Positions 9,033-17,170 of a stretch of DNA of 64,000 nt are shown here, piece by piece. The translations under genes and the position numbers were made by a program. The DNA is from Actinokineospora enzanensis DSM 44649 (GTDB lineage: Bacteria; Actinomycetota; Actinomycetes; Mycobacteriales; Pseudonocardiaceae): NCBI RefSeq assembly GCF_000374445.1, contig NZ_KB894409.1, positions 1 to 64,000 of the forward strand, given 5' to 3'. Under the pieces are notes generated by a model. The model was not told the origin of the DNA. It did not search any database and saw nothing but the letters and a program-made list of their open reading frames with translations. Within the stretch, counting starts at the first letter, position 1. Each line of letters opens with the position of its first letter.

Positions 9033-10646
9033 TCACATCCGGAAGACGCCGTAGCGGACAGGTTCCAGGGGCGCGTTGGCCGCGGCCGACAGCGCGAGGC
9101 CGAGCACCTGGCGGGTGTCGGCCGGGTCGATCACGCCGTCGTCCCACAGCCGCGCGGTGGAGTAGTACGGGTTGCCCTGGGCCTCGTACTGGTCGCGGAT
9201 CGGGGCCTTGAAGGCCTCCTCGTCCTCGACCGACCACTCGCCGCCGCCACCCTCGACCTGGTCGCGGCGGACCGTGGACAGCACCGAGGCGGCCTGTTCG
9301 CCGCCCATCACGCTGATCCGCGCGTTCGGCCACATCCACAGGAAGCGCGGCGAGTACGCCCGGCCGCACATCGAGTAGTTGCCAGCGCCGAACGAGCCGC
9401 CGATGACCACGGTGAACTTCGGCACCCTGGCGCACGCGGTGGCGGTGACCATCTTGGCGCCGTGCTTGGCGATGCCGCCCGCCTCGTAGTCGCGGCCGAC
9501 CATGAAGCCGGTGATGTTCTGCAGGTACAGCAGCGGGATCGAGCGCTGGTCGCACAGCTCGATGAAGTGCGCGCCCTTCATCGCGGACTCGGAGAACAGC
9601 ACGCCGTTGTTGGCCACGATGCCGACCGGGTGGCCGTGGACCCGGGCGAACCCGGTGACCAGCGTGGTGCCGTACTCCTTCTTGAACTCGCGGAACCGGC
9701 TGCCGTCGACCACCCGCGCGATCACCTCGCGCACGTCGTAGGGGGTGCGCGGGTCGGTTGGCACGACGCCGTAGAGGGTGGCCGGGTCGACCGCGGGCTC
9801 CTCGGTGGGCCGGACCTCCCACGGACGGGTGACGCGCGGGCCGAGGGTGCTCACGATCGAGCGCACGATGCGCAGTGCGTGCGCGTCGTCGTCGGCCAGG
9901 TGGTCGGTGACCCCGGAGACGCGCGCGTGCACGTCCCCGCCGCCCAGGTCTTCGGCGCTGACGACCTCGCCGGTGGCGGCCTTCACCAGCGGCGGGCCGC
10001 CGAGGAAGATCGTGCCCTGCTGCCGGACGATGACCGCCTCGTCGCTCATCGCGGGCACGTACGCGCCGCCCGCGGTGCACGAGCCGAGCACGGCCGCGAT
10101 CTGCGGGATGCCCTGGGCGGACATGGTGGCCTGGTTGTAGAAGATGCGTCCGAAGTGGTCACGGTCCGGGAACACGTCGTCCTGCCGGGGCAGGAAAGCA
10201 CCGCCGGAGTCCACCAGGTACACGCACGGCAGGTTGTTCTGCAGCGCCACTTCCTGCGCGCGCAGGTGCTTCTTGACCGTCATCGGGTAGTACGTGCCGC
10301 CCTTGACGGTGGCGTCGTTGGCGACCACCACCACCTCGCGCCCGGACACCCGGCCGACGCCGGTGATGATCCCGGCGGCGGGCGCGTCGTCGTCGTAGAG
10401 GCCGGTGGCGGCCAGCGGGGAGAGTTCCAGGAACGGCGAGCCGGGGTCGAGCAGCGAGTCGACCCGGTCGCGGGGCAGCAGCTTGCCCCGCGCGACGTGC
10501 CGGGCGCGTGCCTTCTCGGGCCCGCCCATGGCCGCGCGGTCGAGGCGTTCGCGCAGGTCGTCGACGAGTTCGCGGTGGCCTTTGGCGTTGCCGCGGCAGG
10601 CCTCGCCGGTCGGGTCCGCGGCGCTGCGCAGAACGGGCGCGTCCAT
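9033..10646 (-). CDS. accD1: Acyl-CoA carboxylase beta subunit, methylcrotonyl-CoA type
   Basis: A 537-residue carboxyltransferase with two crotonase-like halves. It has the MccB-type features [35 protein letters not shown] and [19 protein letters not shown]. The oxyanion-hole Gly pairs are in [15 protein letters not shown] and [14 protein letters not shown]. These are closer to methylcrotonyl-CoA carboxylase beta than to the AccD4/5/6 propionyl-CoA group. It is the first gene of the operon. The ATG at 10646 is preceded by a moderate GAGCGAGGAGCGAGA-type purine run. Two TetR-like palindromes lie in the promoter, so the operon is probably repressed until branched-chain acyl-CoAs accumulate (inference). 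Confidence 0.92.
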   Translation of the reverse strand: MDAPVLRSAADPTGEACRGNAKGHRELVDDLRERLDRAAMGGPEKARARHVARGKLLPRDRVDSLLDPGSPFLELSPLAATGLYDDDAPAAGIITGVGRVSGREVVVVANDATVKGGTYYPMTVKKHLRAQEVALQNNLPCVYLVDSGGAFLPRQDDVFPDRDHFGRIFYNQATMSAQGIPQIAAVLGSCTAGGAYVPAMSDEAVIVRQQGTIFLGGPPLVKAATGEVVSAEDLGGGDVHARVSGVTDHLADDDAHALRIVRSIVSTLGPRVTRPWEVRPTEEPAVDPATLYGVVPTDPRTPYDVREVIARVVDGSRFREFKKEYGTTLVTGFARVHGHPVGIVANNGVLFSESAMKGAHFIELCDQRSIPLLYLQNITGFMVGRDYEAGGIAKHGAKMVTATACARVPKFTVVIGGSFGAGNYSMCGRAYSPRFLWMWPNARISVMGGEQAASVLSTVRRDQVEGGGGEWSVEDEEAFKAPIRDQYEAQGNPYYSTARLWDDGVIDPADTRQVLGLALSAAANAPLEPVRYGVFRM

Positions 10647-10679
10647 CTCGCTCCTCGCACTGGGGCCCCGACCAGCGGG

Positions 10680-10695
10680 GTTAGCAGCCGTTAAC
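10680..10695. promoter_or_regulatory. Imperfect TetR-type operator before accD1
   Basis: GTTAGCAGCCGTTAAC is an imperfect palindrome whose outer half-sites match the better site at 10708-10723. It lies 34-49 bp upstream of the accD1 start. Confidence 0.5.
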
Positions 10696-10707
10696 TTGCC
10701 AGATCAT

Positions 10708-10723
10708 GTTAGCGCTCGCTAAC
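10708..10723. promoter_or_regulatory. TetR-type operator before accD1
   Basis: GTTAGCGCTCGCTAAC is a 7-2-7 palindrome 62-77 bp upstream of accD1. A near copy lies in front of the TetR gene at 11800, tying regulator and operon together. Confidence 0.65.
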
Positions 10724-10855
10724 GGCAGCGTCCACCCGTATCAACTGCTCCTACCCGATCAGCTAAAACCCGACCAATCGGCGTGTCCGTCAGCCGCCCG
10801 ACGCGCGAGTGGCCGCCGCCCGAGCGGGCGACGGCCACTTCGGGAACGCGCTGGA

Positions 10856-11644
10856 TCAGCCGGTGACGGCGCGCAGGGCGGCGTAGTAACCGCTGTTCTG
10901 ACCTGCGACGTTGGGGTGGTAGGACTCGTCGATGGGCAGGGTGACGCTGTTCAACCAGCGCGCGCCGGACGCGCAGATCTCGTGCCCGGAGAACGCCGTC
11001 CGGCCGTCCACGAAGGTGAACCCGTGCGCGCCTGCCCGCTGGGAGATGACCGACGCCAGCACGTCCGAGGACTGGTTGATGGCCGACCGCTTGGTGTCGC
11101 TCAGCCCGACGATGCAGGACCCGTTGACCTTGTAGATGTGCGGGTAGCCCAGGACGACCACGCGCGCGGACGGCGCCTTCGCGCGGATCTGGTTGTAGAC
11201 GCTGTCCAGTTTGCCCGGCAACGTCGTGCGCGCGTAGTTCTGCGCGGTCTGGTTGCGGCTGACGCAGGCCGAGTCGGAGTTGAGGTTGCAGTCGGTCATG
11301 ACGCTGGAGAACCCGGCGTCGTTGCCGCCCACGGAGATGGTGACCAGCGCGGTGTCCGCGGTGAGCGAGCCGACCTGGCTGTTGAGCACGTCCGTGGTCG
11401 TCGCGCCGGAGCAGGCGACGAAGGCGAACGCGCTGGGGGCGTGCGACTTCGCCCAGAGCTGCGCGTAGGCGTTGGCGCTGCGCTTACAGGCGCCGCTGCT
11501 GCCGTAGGAGCCCGCGCCGAGACCCGACGAATAGGAGTCACCGAGGGCGACGTACTTGCCGACCGCCGCAGCGGCGGTGAGAGACAGTCCGAGCAGGGAT
11601 AACGCGGTGAGGGCGGCGATCAGGAGGGAACGGTGGACACGCAT
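10856..11644 (-). CDS. Secreted SGNH/GDSL hydrolase
   Basis: A 262-residue exported esterase/lipase-type protein. A Sec signal peptide (RSLLIAALTALSLLGLSLTAAAA) occupies about residues 5-27. Block I is YVALGDSYSSG with the nucleophile Ser, the block III GGND is in TISVGGNDAGF, and the C-terminal DESYHPN supplies Asp and His. Several Cys residues probably form disulfides. Family members hydrolyse lipid or polysaccharide esters outside the cell, and the substrate is not evident. It sits between the acc operon and the TetR gene but faces the same way as acc. Its promoter contains an 18-bp palindrome. Confidence 0.88.
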   Translation of the reverse strand: MRVHRSLLIAALTALSLLGLSLTAAAAVGKYVALGDSYSSGLGAGSYGSSGACKRSANAYAQLWAKSHAPSAFAFVACSGATTTDVLNSQVGSLTADTALVTISVGGNDAGFSSVMTDCNLNSDSACVSRNQTAQNYARTTLPGKLDSVYNQIRAKAPSARVVVLGYPHIYKVNGSCIVGLSDTKRSAINQSSDVLASVISQRAGAHGFTFVDGRTAFSGHEICASGARWLNSVTLPIDESYHPNVAGQNSGYYAALRAVTG

Positions 11645-11717
11645 TGCAGCCTCCGCAGGGAGGAGGGATTCCCGACAAATACCATCACTACCAGCAACGA
11701 CACCGATACGGAACCGG

Positions 11718-11735
11718 CCGGTAACTTGTTACCGG
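11718..11735. promoter_or_regulatory. 18-bp palindrome between hydrolase and TetR genes
   Basis: CCGGTAACTTGTTACCGG has perfect 8-bp arms around TT. It lies 74-91 bp from the SGNH hydrolase start and 65-82 bp from the TetR start, in the divergent promoter region. It resembles but is not identical to the GTTAGCG operators. Confidence 0.45.
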
Positions 11736-11759
11736 TTGCCAATCGCACAACGGGTGGAC

Positions 11760-11777
11760 GGTTAGTGGCCGCTAACC
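11760..11777. promoter_or_regulatory. Operator in the TetR gene's own promoter
   Basis: GGTTAGTGGCCGCTAACC is a 9-9 palindrome with one mismatch, sharing GTTAG and CTAAC half-sites with the sites before accD1. It ends 9 bp before the -10-like TACGAT, where bound repressor would block RNA polymerase. Confidence 0.6.
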
Positions 11778-11786
11778 GGCCTGCCA

Positions 11787-11792
11787 TACGAT
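11787..11792 (+). promoter_or_regulatory. -10 element of a probable leaderless TetR transcript
   Basis: TACGAT fits the actinobacterial TANNNT -10 and ends 7 nt before the GTG at 11800, the spacing expected if transcription starts at or next to the start codon. Confidence 0.45.
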
Positions 11793-11799
11793 GGACGGC

Positions 11800-12384
11800 G
11801 TGTCACCAGCAGCGGAACCAGTCCAGGGCAAGCCGACCCGGCGGGAGCAGATCCTCGCCGCGGCCGCCGAACTGTTCGCCCGGCACGGCTTCCACGGTGT
11901 GGGCATCGACGACATCGGCTCCGCCGTTGGCATCTCCGGCCCCGCGCTCTACCGGCACTTCCGGTCCAAGGACGCGATGCTCGGCGAGATGCTCACCTCG
12001 ATCAGCGAAGTACTGCTCGACGGCGGCCAGCGCAGGCTCGGCCGCGGGCTCGGCCCGGCCGACACGCTGAGCGACCTGGTGCGCTTCCACGTGGACTTCG
12101 CGCTGGACAACCCGGCGCTGATCACCGTGCAGGAACGCAACCTGGGCAACCTGACCGACCCCGACCGGCGCAAGGTGCGCGCGTTGCAGCGGCGGTACGT
12201 GGAGATCTGGGTCGAGGCGGTGCTGGCCGCGCTGCCGGACACCCCCGAGCCGACCGCGCGGGCCGCCGCGCACGCGGTGTTCGGTCTGATCAACTCCACC
12301 CCGCACAGCAGGCACCTGGACCGCGCGCAGATGGCCGACCTGCTCACCGGGATGGCGCTGGCCGCGCTGCGCCGGACGTCCTGA
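11800..12384 (+). CDS. TetR-family repressor, probable regulator of the acc operon
   Basis: A TetR/AcrR protein of about 194 residues. The helix-turn-helix spans roughly residues 12-58 (REQILAAAAELFARHGF, then VGISGPALYRHFRSK) and the rest is a helical ligand-binding domain. It is the local counterpart of M. tuberculosis Rv2506 (BkaR), a TetR repressor linked to branched-chain keto acid and accA1-accD1 genes. I prefer GTG 11800 because TACGAT sits 7 nt upstream. The ATG at 11791 would overlap the -10. A GTTAG palindrome in its promoter and two related ones before accD1 support autoregulation and control of the operon. The ligand is probably an acyl-CoA (inference). Confidence 0.85.
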   Translation: MSPAAEPVQGKPTRREQILAAAAELFARHGFHGVGIDDIGSAVGISGPALYRHFRSKDAMLGEMLTSISEVLLDGGQRRLGRGLGPADTLSDLVRFHVDFALDNPALITVQERNLGNLTDPDRRKVRALQRRYVEIWVEAVLAALPDTPEPTARAAAHAVFGLINSTPHSRHLDRAQMADLLTGMALAALRRTS

Positions 12385-12552
12385 CCGGATCCCGCACCCC
12401 CTGCCCGGATGGCGAAACCCCTGTCGCGGCAGGGAATTCCCGGCCGCGGTCGCCATGGTCGCGCGCAGACCGCCGATAGCCTGCCCGCTACCCTGTCGGG
12501 TGAGTAACGTCGCGATCACACTGCGACGCGGGAGGACGCGGGAGGTGGGGCG

Positions 12553-13380
12553 GTGACCGAGACGAGCGCCTGGGTACCCGACGGGATCGACCTGGAACGG
12601 CCGAGCGCGGCGCGGCTGTACGACTACCTGTTGGGGGGAGCGCACAACTTCGCGCACGACCGCGAGCTGGCCGAGCGGTTCATCAAGGCGCAGCCGAACG
12701 CGCGCGAGATCGCCCGGCACAACCGGTCGTTCCTGCGCCGCGCGGTGCTGTTCATGATCGAGCGCGGGGTGCGGCAGTTCCTCGACCTCGGCTCGGGCAT
12801 CCCCACGGTCGGCAACGTGCACGAGATCGCGCAGGCCGCCGACCCGACCGCCCGGGTCGTCTACGTCGACTACGAGGAGGTGGCCTACGCGCACAGCACG
12901 CTGATGCTGGCGAGCAACCCGCTGGCCACCATCGTGCAGGCCGACCTGACCCGGCCGCTGGACATCCTGGACGCCCCGGAGACCCGCGGCCTGCTCGACC
13001 TCACCGCCCCGGTCGGGCTGCTGATGGCCGGGGTGTTCCACTTCGTGCCGCCCGCCAAGGACCCGGCCCGCATCGTGGCCACCTACCGGGACGCCGTGCC
13101 GCCGGGCAGCCACCTGGCCCTCTCCCAGTTCACCCGGGACCTGATGCCCGCCGAGATGGACCGGGTCGTCGAGGTCATGAAGTCCAGCCGGGACCCGATG
13201 TACCCGCGCACGCACGCGGAGATCACCGCACTGTTCGCCGGGTTCGACATCGAGGAGCCGGGCGTCGTGCCCACCGCGCTGTGGCACCCGGACGGCGGCC
13301 TGGACGCCCTCGACGACCTGGTCGACGGCGACGACCCGAACCGCGCGGGCATCTACGCGGGCGTGGGGCGCAAGCGTTGA
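12553..13380 (+). CDS. SAM-dependent methyltransferase, SAV2177 (DUF574) family
   Basis: A 275-residue protein of an actinobacteria-specific methyltransferase family. The hallmark ARLYDYLLGGAHNFAHDRE is at residues 22-40 and the SAM motif FLDLGSGIPTVGNVHE near residue 77. VYVDYEEVAYAH binds the ribose. The family's substrate is not established. GTG 12553 follows GGAGGTGGGGCG. The next gene, a GGDEF protein, begins 8 nt after its stop, so the two are almost certainly co-expressed. This pairing with a signalling protein is the only clue to its role. Confidence 0.88.
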   Translation: MTETSAWVPDGIDLERPSAARLYDYLLGGAHNFAHDRELAERFIKAQPNAREIARHNRSFLRRAVLFMIERGVRQFLDLGSGIPTVGNVHEIAQAADPTARVVYVDYEEVAYAHSTLMLASNPLATIVQADLTRPLDILDAPETRGLLDLTAPVGLLMAGVFHFVPPAKDPARIVATYRDAVPPGSHLALSQFTRDLMPAEMDRVVEVMKSSRDPMYPRTHAEITALFAGFDIEEPGVVPTALWHPDGGLDALDDLVDGDDPNRAGIYAGVGRKR

Positions 13381-13387
13381 GGACCCC

Positions 13388-15484
13388 GTGAGCGAGGCAG
13401 CCGACCCGCCGCAAGGGCCTGCCGGGCTGGTCCGGTCCTGGCTGCGGGTGGTCGCCGCGACCGCGTACGTGCCGCGTTCGACAGGCGAGGTCGAGGAGCT
13501 GCTGCGGTCGATGCTGCGCAGGCTCACCGACGCGCTGGCCGCCGAGCCGTTCGACGCCGCGGCGGGCGCCCGGGTGGGCGAGCTGATGGTCGAGGGCGCG
13601 CTGACCGGGGAGAGCACCCTGGAGCGCTCGCTGAGCGTGCTCGCCGACGGCCTGGCCGACGCCGGGTACCCCGGCCGCGCGGTGGCCCGGCTGCTGGCGG
13701 CGGTGTCCGCCGGGTACGCGGCCGCGCTGCGCAAGCGCACGCTGGCCCAGCAGGAGAACATGAAGCTGGCGCTGCTGACCGCCAAGCAGCGCGCGGAGCG
13801 GGACCGGCGGGCCACCGAGACCCGGTTCCGCGAGGTGTTCACCGCCTCCGCGGTCGGCATCGCGATCACCGACCTGGACGGCCGGTTCGTGGAGACGAAC
13901 CCGGCGCTGGCGGCGATCCTCGGGCACACCCAGGAGGAGCTGCGGCACCGGGCGCTGGCCGAGTTCCTGGCCGACGACGAGGCCGGTGAGCTGCCGCTCG
14001 GCGAGGCCGACCGCAGGCAGCTGGTGCGGCCCAACGGGGACGCGGTGTGGGTGTTCCTGACCACCTCGGTGCTGCGCGACGACGGCGGCCACCCGCGCTA
14101 CCGGGTGACCATGGTGCAGGACCTGAGCGAGTTGATGCTGCTGGGCAACCAGCTCAGCCACCAGAACCTGCACGACGCGCTGACCGGGGTGTCCAACCGG
14201 CTGCACTTCGAGTCCCGGCTGGAGGCGGTGCACGGGCAGGCGCCGCTGGAGCGGCCGCTGACCCTGCTGTGCCTGGACCTGGACGCGTTCTCCATGGTCA
14301 ACACCACGCACGGGCACGCGGCGGGCGACCGGCTGCTCAAGGAGGTGGCCAACCGGCTGACCGCGGTGGTGGCAGGCGAGCAGGAGGCGGTGGTGGCCAG
14401 GATCGGCGGCGACGAGTTCGCCATCCTGGTCCGGCACGACGACGAGCCGCCCGCGCTGAGCACGATCATCGACGCGGTGCACGCCGAGCTGGCCGAGCCG
14501 AGCTACGACGGACGGATCGGGCTGGCGGTCAGCGCGACCGTGGGCGCGGTGCGCTGCCACCCGGCGGAGATGTCCAGCCGGGAGATGTTCCGCGCGGCCG
14601 ACGCGGCGCTGCGCCAGGCCCGCCAGACCGGCGGGCGGCAGTGGGCCGAGTTCGACGCCGGGGTCGACCGGGCCGCGCGGGTGGTCGGCCAGACCGCCAC
14701 GGCGCTGCCCGCCGCCTGGGAGATGGGCGAGCTGGCCGTGCGGTACCTGCCGGTGGTGCGGCTGTCCGACCGCGCGGTCGTGCGGGTCCGGGCGCTGGCG
14801 CACGACCCGGCCGCCGACGCGCTGGACGGCGCCGGGGTGGACAAGACGACGGAGTTGGCCGAACTGACCGGTTTGTCCGCCGCGCTCGGGCCGTGGCTGC
14901 TGGCGAAGTCGACCGAGCAGGTGCCGGTCTGGCGCGCGCTCTTCGCGAACACCGCGGACCCGGACGAGGCCGTGCACCGGGTCCTGCTGTCACCGCTGCA
15001 GAGCGCGGACGCCGACCTGTCGCACACCATCACCTGCGCCGTGCAGGACGCGGGCATCCCCGCCGGGCTGCTGGAGATCGCCCTGGACACCGCCACCGTG
15101 CTCACCGGCCACGGCGACGCCCGGGACAACCTGCGCACCCTCAGCGACATCGGCGTCGTCACCGCACTGCACGGCTTCGCGGGCGGCCCCCGCGAGATCG
15201 CCCTCGCCGAACGGTTCGGCGTGCACACCGTGCTGCTGGCCGACCCGTTCGAGGGCTGGCGCCCGGACTGGCTGCCGCGCGAGTCCGCACCCGTGCGCGC
15301 CATGCTGACCACGCTGGAATGCCTGGAGACCGTCGGTGCCTCGGTCGGCGTGCTCGGCGTCCGCGACCACGCCGAGGCGGGCTGGTGGGCCGACCTGGGC
15401 GTGCGCACCGCCGAGGGCCCCGCGTTCGGCGGACCGGGCGACGCCGACGACATCCTCGCCGGGACCCGCCCCACCGCCAACTGA
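13388..15484 (+). CDS. PAS-GGDEF protein with degenerate EAL domain
   Basis: A 698-residue cytoplasmic signalling protein with no membrane segment seen. A helical N-terminus (1-145) is followed by a PAS domain (FREVFTASAVGIAITDLDG, about 145-260) and a GGDEF domain with DALTGVSNR and LDLDAFSMVN. The intact GGDEF at 340-344 makes diguanylate cyclase activity likely. No RxxD I-site precedes it. The C-terminal half has an EAL fold start (YLPVVRLSDRAV), but EAL is replaced by RAL at 468-470 and later metal ligands are not recognisable. Phosphodiesterase activity is therefore probably lost and this half may only bind c-di-GMP or a partner. The GTG start follows TTGAGGACCCC. Confidence 0.85.
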   Translation: MSEAADPPQGPAGLVRSWLRVVAATAYVPRSTGEVEELLRSMLRRLTDALAAEPFDAAAGARVGELMVEGALTGESTLERSLSVLADGLADAGYPGRAVARLLAAVSAGYAAALRKRTLAQQENMKLALLTAKQRAERDRRATETRFREVFTASAVGIAITDLDGRFVETNPALAAILGHTQEELRHRALAEFLADDEAGELPLGEADRRQLVRPNGDAVWVFLTTSVLRDDGGHPRYRVTMVQDLSELMLLGNQLSHQNLHDALTGVSNRLHFESRLEAVHGQAPLERPLTLLCLDLDAFSMVNTTHGHAAGDRLLKEVANRLTAVVAGEQEAVVARIGGDEFAILVRHDDEPPALSTIIDAVHAELAEPSYDGRIGLAVSATVGAVRCHPAEMSSREMFRAADAALRQARQTGGRQWAEFDAGVDRAARVVGQTATALPAAWEMGELAVRYLPVVRLSDRAVVRVRALAHDPAADALDGAGVDKTTELAELTGLSAALGPWLLAKSTEQVPVWRALFANTADPDEAVHRVLLSPLQSADADLSHTITCAVQDAGIPAGLLEIALDTATVLTGHGDARDNLRTLSDIGVVTALHGFAGGPREIALAERFGVHTVLLADPFEGWRPDWLPRESAPVRAMLTTLECLETVGASVGVLGVRDHAEAGWWADLGVRTAEGPAFGGPGDADDILAGTRPTAN

Positions 15485-15541
15485 GCGAATCGCGGCGGGG
15501 TGATCTCCCCGCGCGGTGGCCCCCTGTTGCAGGATGAGGAC

Positions 15542-16042
15542 GTGGACGCACCCGACGAGTCCGATCCGAATCGCAGGCGCAGGCTGACCGAGGCCGCCGC
15601 GGGCGCGCTGGCCGCCATGCGCGCCGGAGAGGATGACGGCGCGTTGGATCGGGTGGCCGCGGCGGTGCACTCGGCGCCGGACAGTCATGTGGACGCGCTT
15701 GAGTTGATGTTGCTGTTGTTCCACGAGTGCAGTGCGATGGTGGCGGCGTTGGGGGCCGGGGGGACGGCGCCGGTGAAGATGCAGGTCTATGACGATGATG
15801 GGCATGAGGTGCCCATCGACGAGGCGGACCCTCCTGTGCGGACTGCTGTTCGGACGTTGTTGGCCGAGGTGCACGGGGATACGGATGCCGCGAAGGCGCA
15901 GATCGAGATCGCGTTGGAGAACGCGGCGCCCGGGGAGATGGCTTTGTTGATGGTGCAGGCTTTGCGGTGGACGTTGCGATTGTCGGATGAGTGTGTGAAT
16001 CGGGGGTTGCCGGTTCCGTCGTGGATTCGGGAACCTTCGTAG
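15542..16042 (+). CDS. Hypothetical protein
   Basis: A 166-residue acidic, Ala-rich, mostly helical protein with no recognised motif, signal peptide or membrane segment. Two helical parts are visible: TEAAAGALAAMRAG with LELMLLLFHECSAMVAALG, and later DAAKAQIEIALENAAPGEMA with LLMVQALRWTLRL. I chose GTG 15542 because CAGGAT ends 6 nt upstream, compatible with a leaderless start. GTG 15500 would add 14 residues. Codons from about 15,650 on use T and G at third positions far more than neighbouring genes do. It follows the GGDEF gene by 57 bp. The function is unknown. Confidence 0.65.
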   Translation: MDAPDESDPNRRRRLTEAAAGALAAMRAGEDDGALDRVAAAVHSAPDSHVDALELMLLLFHECSAMVAALGAGGTAPVKMQVYDDDGHEVPIDEADPPVRTAVRTLLAEVHGDTDAAKAQIEIALENAAPGEMALLMVQALRWTLRLSDECVNRGLPVPSWIREPS

Positions 16043-16087
16043 GGCTGCTGTTCCTGTTTTCGGAGCTGGTTGCTTTGTTCGCCCGGG

Positions 16088-17170
16088 TTAGAGGAGTTCC
16101 TTCAGCAGGGCGGCGAGTTGTGCCGTCTCGGTGAGGAAGCCGTCGTGGCCCGCCGAGGAGGTGATCACGCGCAGGTCGCCTTCGGCGGTGGGGATACCGG
16201 CCGCCAGGCGTTCCTGTTGGTACAGGGGATAAAGGCGGTCACTGTCCACTCCGGCCACCACGGTCCTGGCCGTGACGCGGGCCAGGGCCGCTTCGATCCC
16301 GCCCCGGTCGACGCCGATGTCGTGGTTGTTCATGGCTTCGGTGAGCAGGACGTAGCTGCCCGCGTCGAAGCGGTGGAACAGCTTGTCGGCGTGGTGGTCC
16401 AAATAGGACTCGACGGCGTACCGGCCGTCTTCCTGGTGGTCCCGGCCGAAGCGGTCCGCCAGTTCGGGTTCAGAGCGGTAGGTGACGTGGGCGATTCGGC
16501 GGGCGACGCCCAGGCCGAGCAATGGGCCGTGTGGTTTGTCGTAGTAGTCGCCGTCATGCCAGTCGGGGTCTGCGCGGATGGCATGGAGCTGAGGGGAGGC
16601 CCAGGCGATCTGTTCTGCCGACGCGGCGGCCGGGCAGGCCAGCAGGAGCAGTGTGGCGACGCGGTCGGGCAGGTCGACAGCCCATTCCAGGGCGCGCATG
16701 CCGCCCATGGAGCCGCCAAGGACGGCTGCCCAGCGGGTGATGCCCAGGGCGTCGGCCAACGCGACTTCGGCGGCTACCTGCTCCCGGATGCCCACCTTGG
16801 GGAAGCGGCTGCCCCAGGCCCGGCCGTCGGGGGCGATGGTCGACGGGCCGGTGGTGCCCTGGCAACCGCCCAGGACGTTGGGGCAGATGACGAAGTAGCG
16901 GGAGGTGTCGACGGCACGGCCGGGACCGATGACACCGTCCCACCAACCGGTCGTGGGGTGGCCGGGCTCGGGTGGGCCCGCCGCGTGGCTGTCGCCGGTG
17001 AGGGCGTGCTCGACGAGGACGGCGTTGGAGCGGTCCGCGTTGAGGGTGCCCCAGGTCTCGTACGCGATGCGGGCGCCGGGGACCGGGCCCGGGAGGGGAA
17101 GCCACCGGCGGCGGCCGGGCCGGTCCCCCTCCCGCCACGCGCCGGTGACGGGAGGGGGGTTGGGTGTCAC
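16088..17170 (-). CDS. metX: Homoserine O-acetyltransferase
   Basis: A 360-residue alpha/beta-hydrolase-fold enzyme that acetylates L-homoserine from acetyl-CoA, the committing step of methionine synthesis by direct sulfhydrylation. Key blocks are HALTGDSHAAG, PNVLGGCQGTTGP, the nucleophile elbow GGSMGGM near residue 148, and the late GHDGFLTE with the catalytic His. DSDRLYP holds the acid. Its GTG start overlaps the metY stop in GTGA, so it is translated coupled to metY. The pair provides substrate and sulfhydrylase together. Confidence 0.93.
   Translation of the reverse strand: MTPNPPPVTGAWREGDRPGRRRWLPLPGPVPGARIAYETWGTLNADRSNAVLVEHALTGDSHAAGPPEPGHPTTGWWDGVIGPGRAVDTSRYFVICPNVLGGCQGTTGPSTIAPDGRAWGSRFPKVGIREQVAAEVALADALGITRWAAVLGGSMGGMRALEWAVDLPDRVATLLLLACPAAASAEQIAWASPQLHAIRADPDWHDGDYYDKPHGPLLGLGVARRIAHVTYRSEPELADRFGRDHQEDGRYAVESYLDHHADKLFHRFDAGSYVLLTEAMNNHDIGVDRGGIEAALARVTARTVVAGVDSDRLYPLYQQERLAAGIPTAEGDLRVITSSAGHDGFLTETAQLAALLKELL

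Noticed and set aside
7051-10080. A single 1009-residue acyl-CoA carboxylase alpha protein
   Set aside because: The upstream part is an out-of-frame reading of accD1. Biotin carboxylase homology begins at the ATG at 9030.
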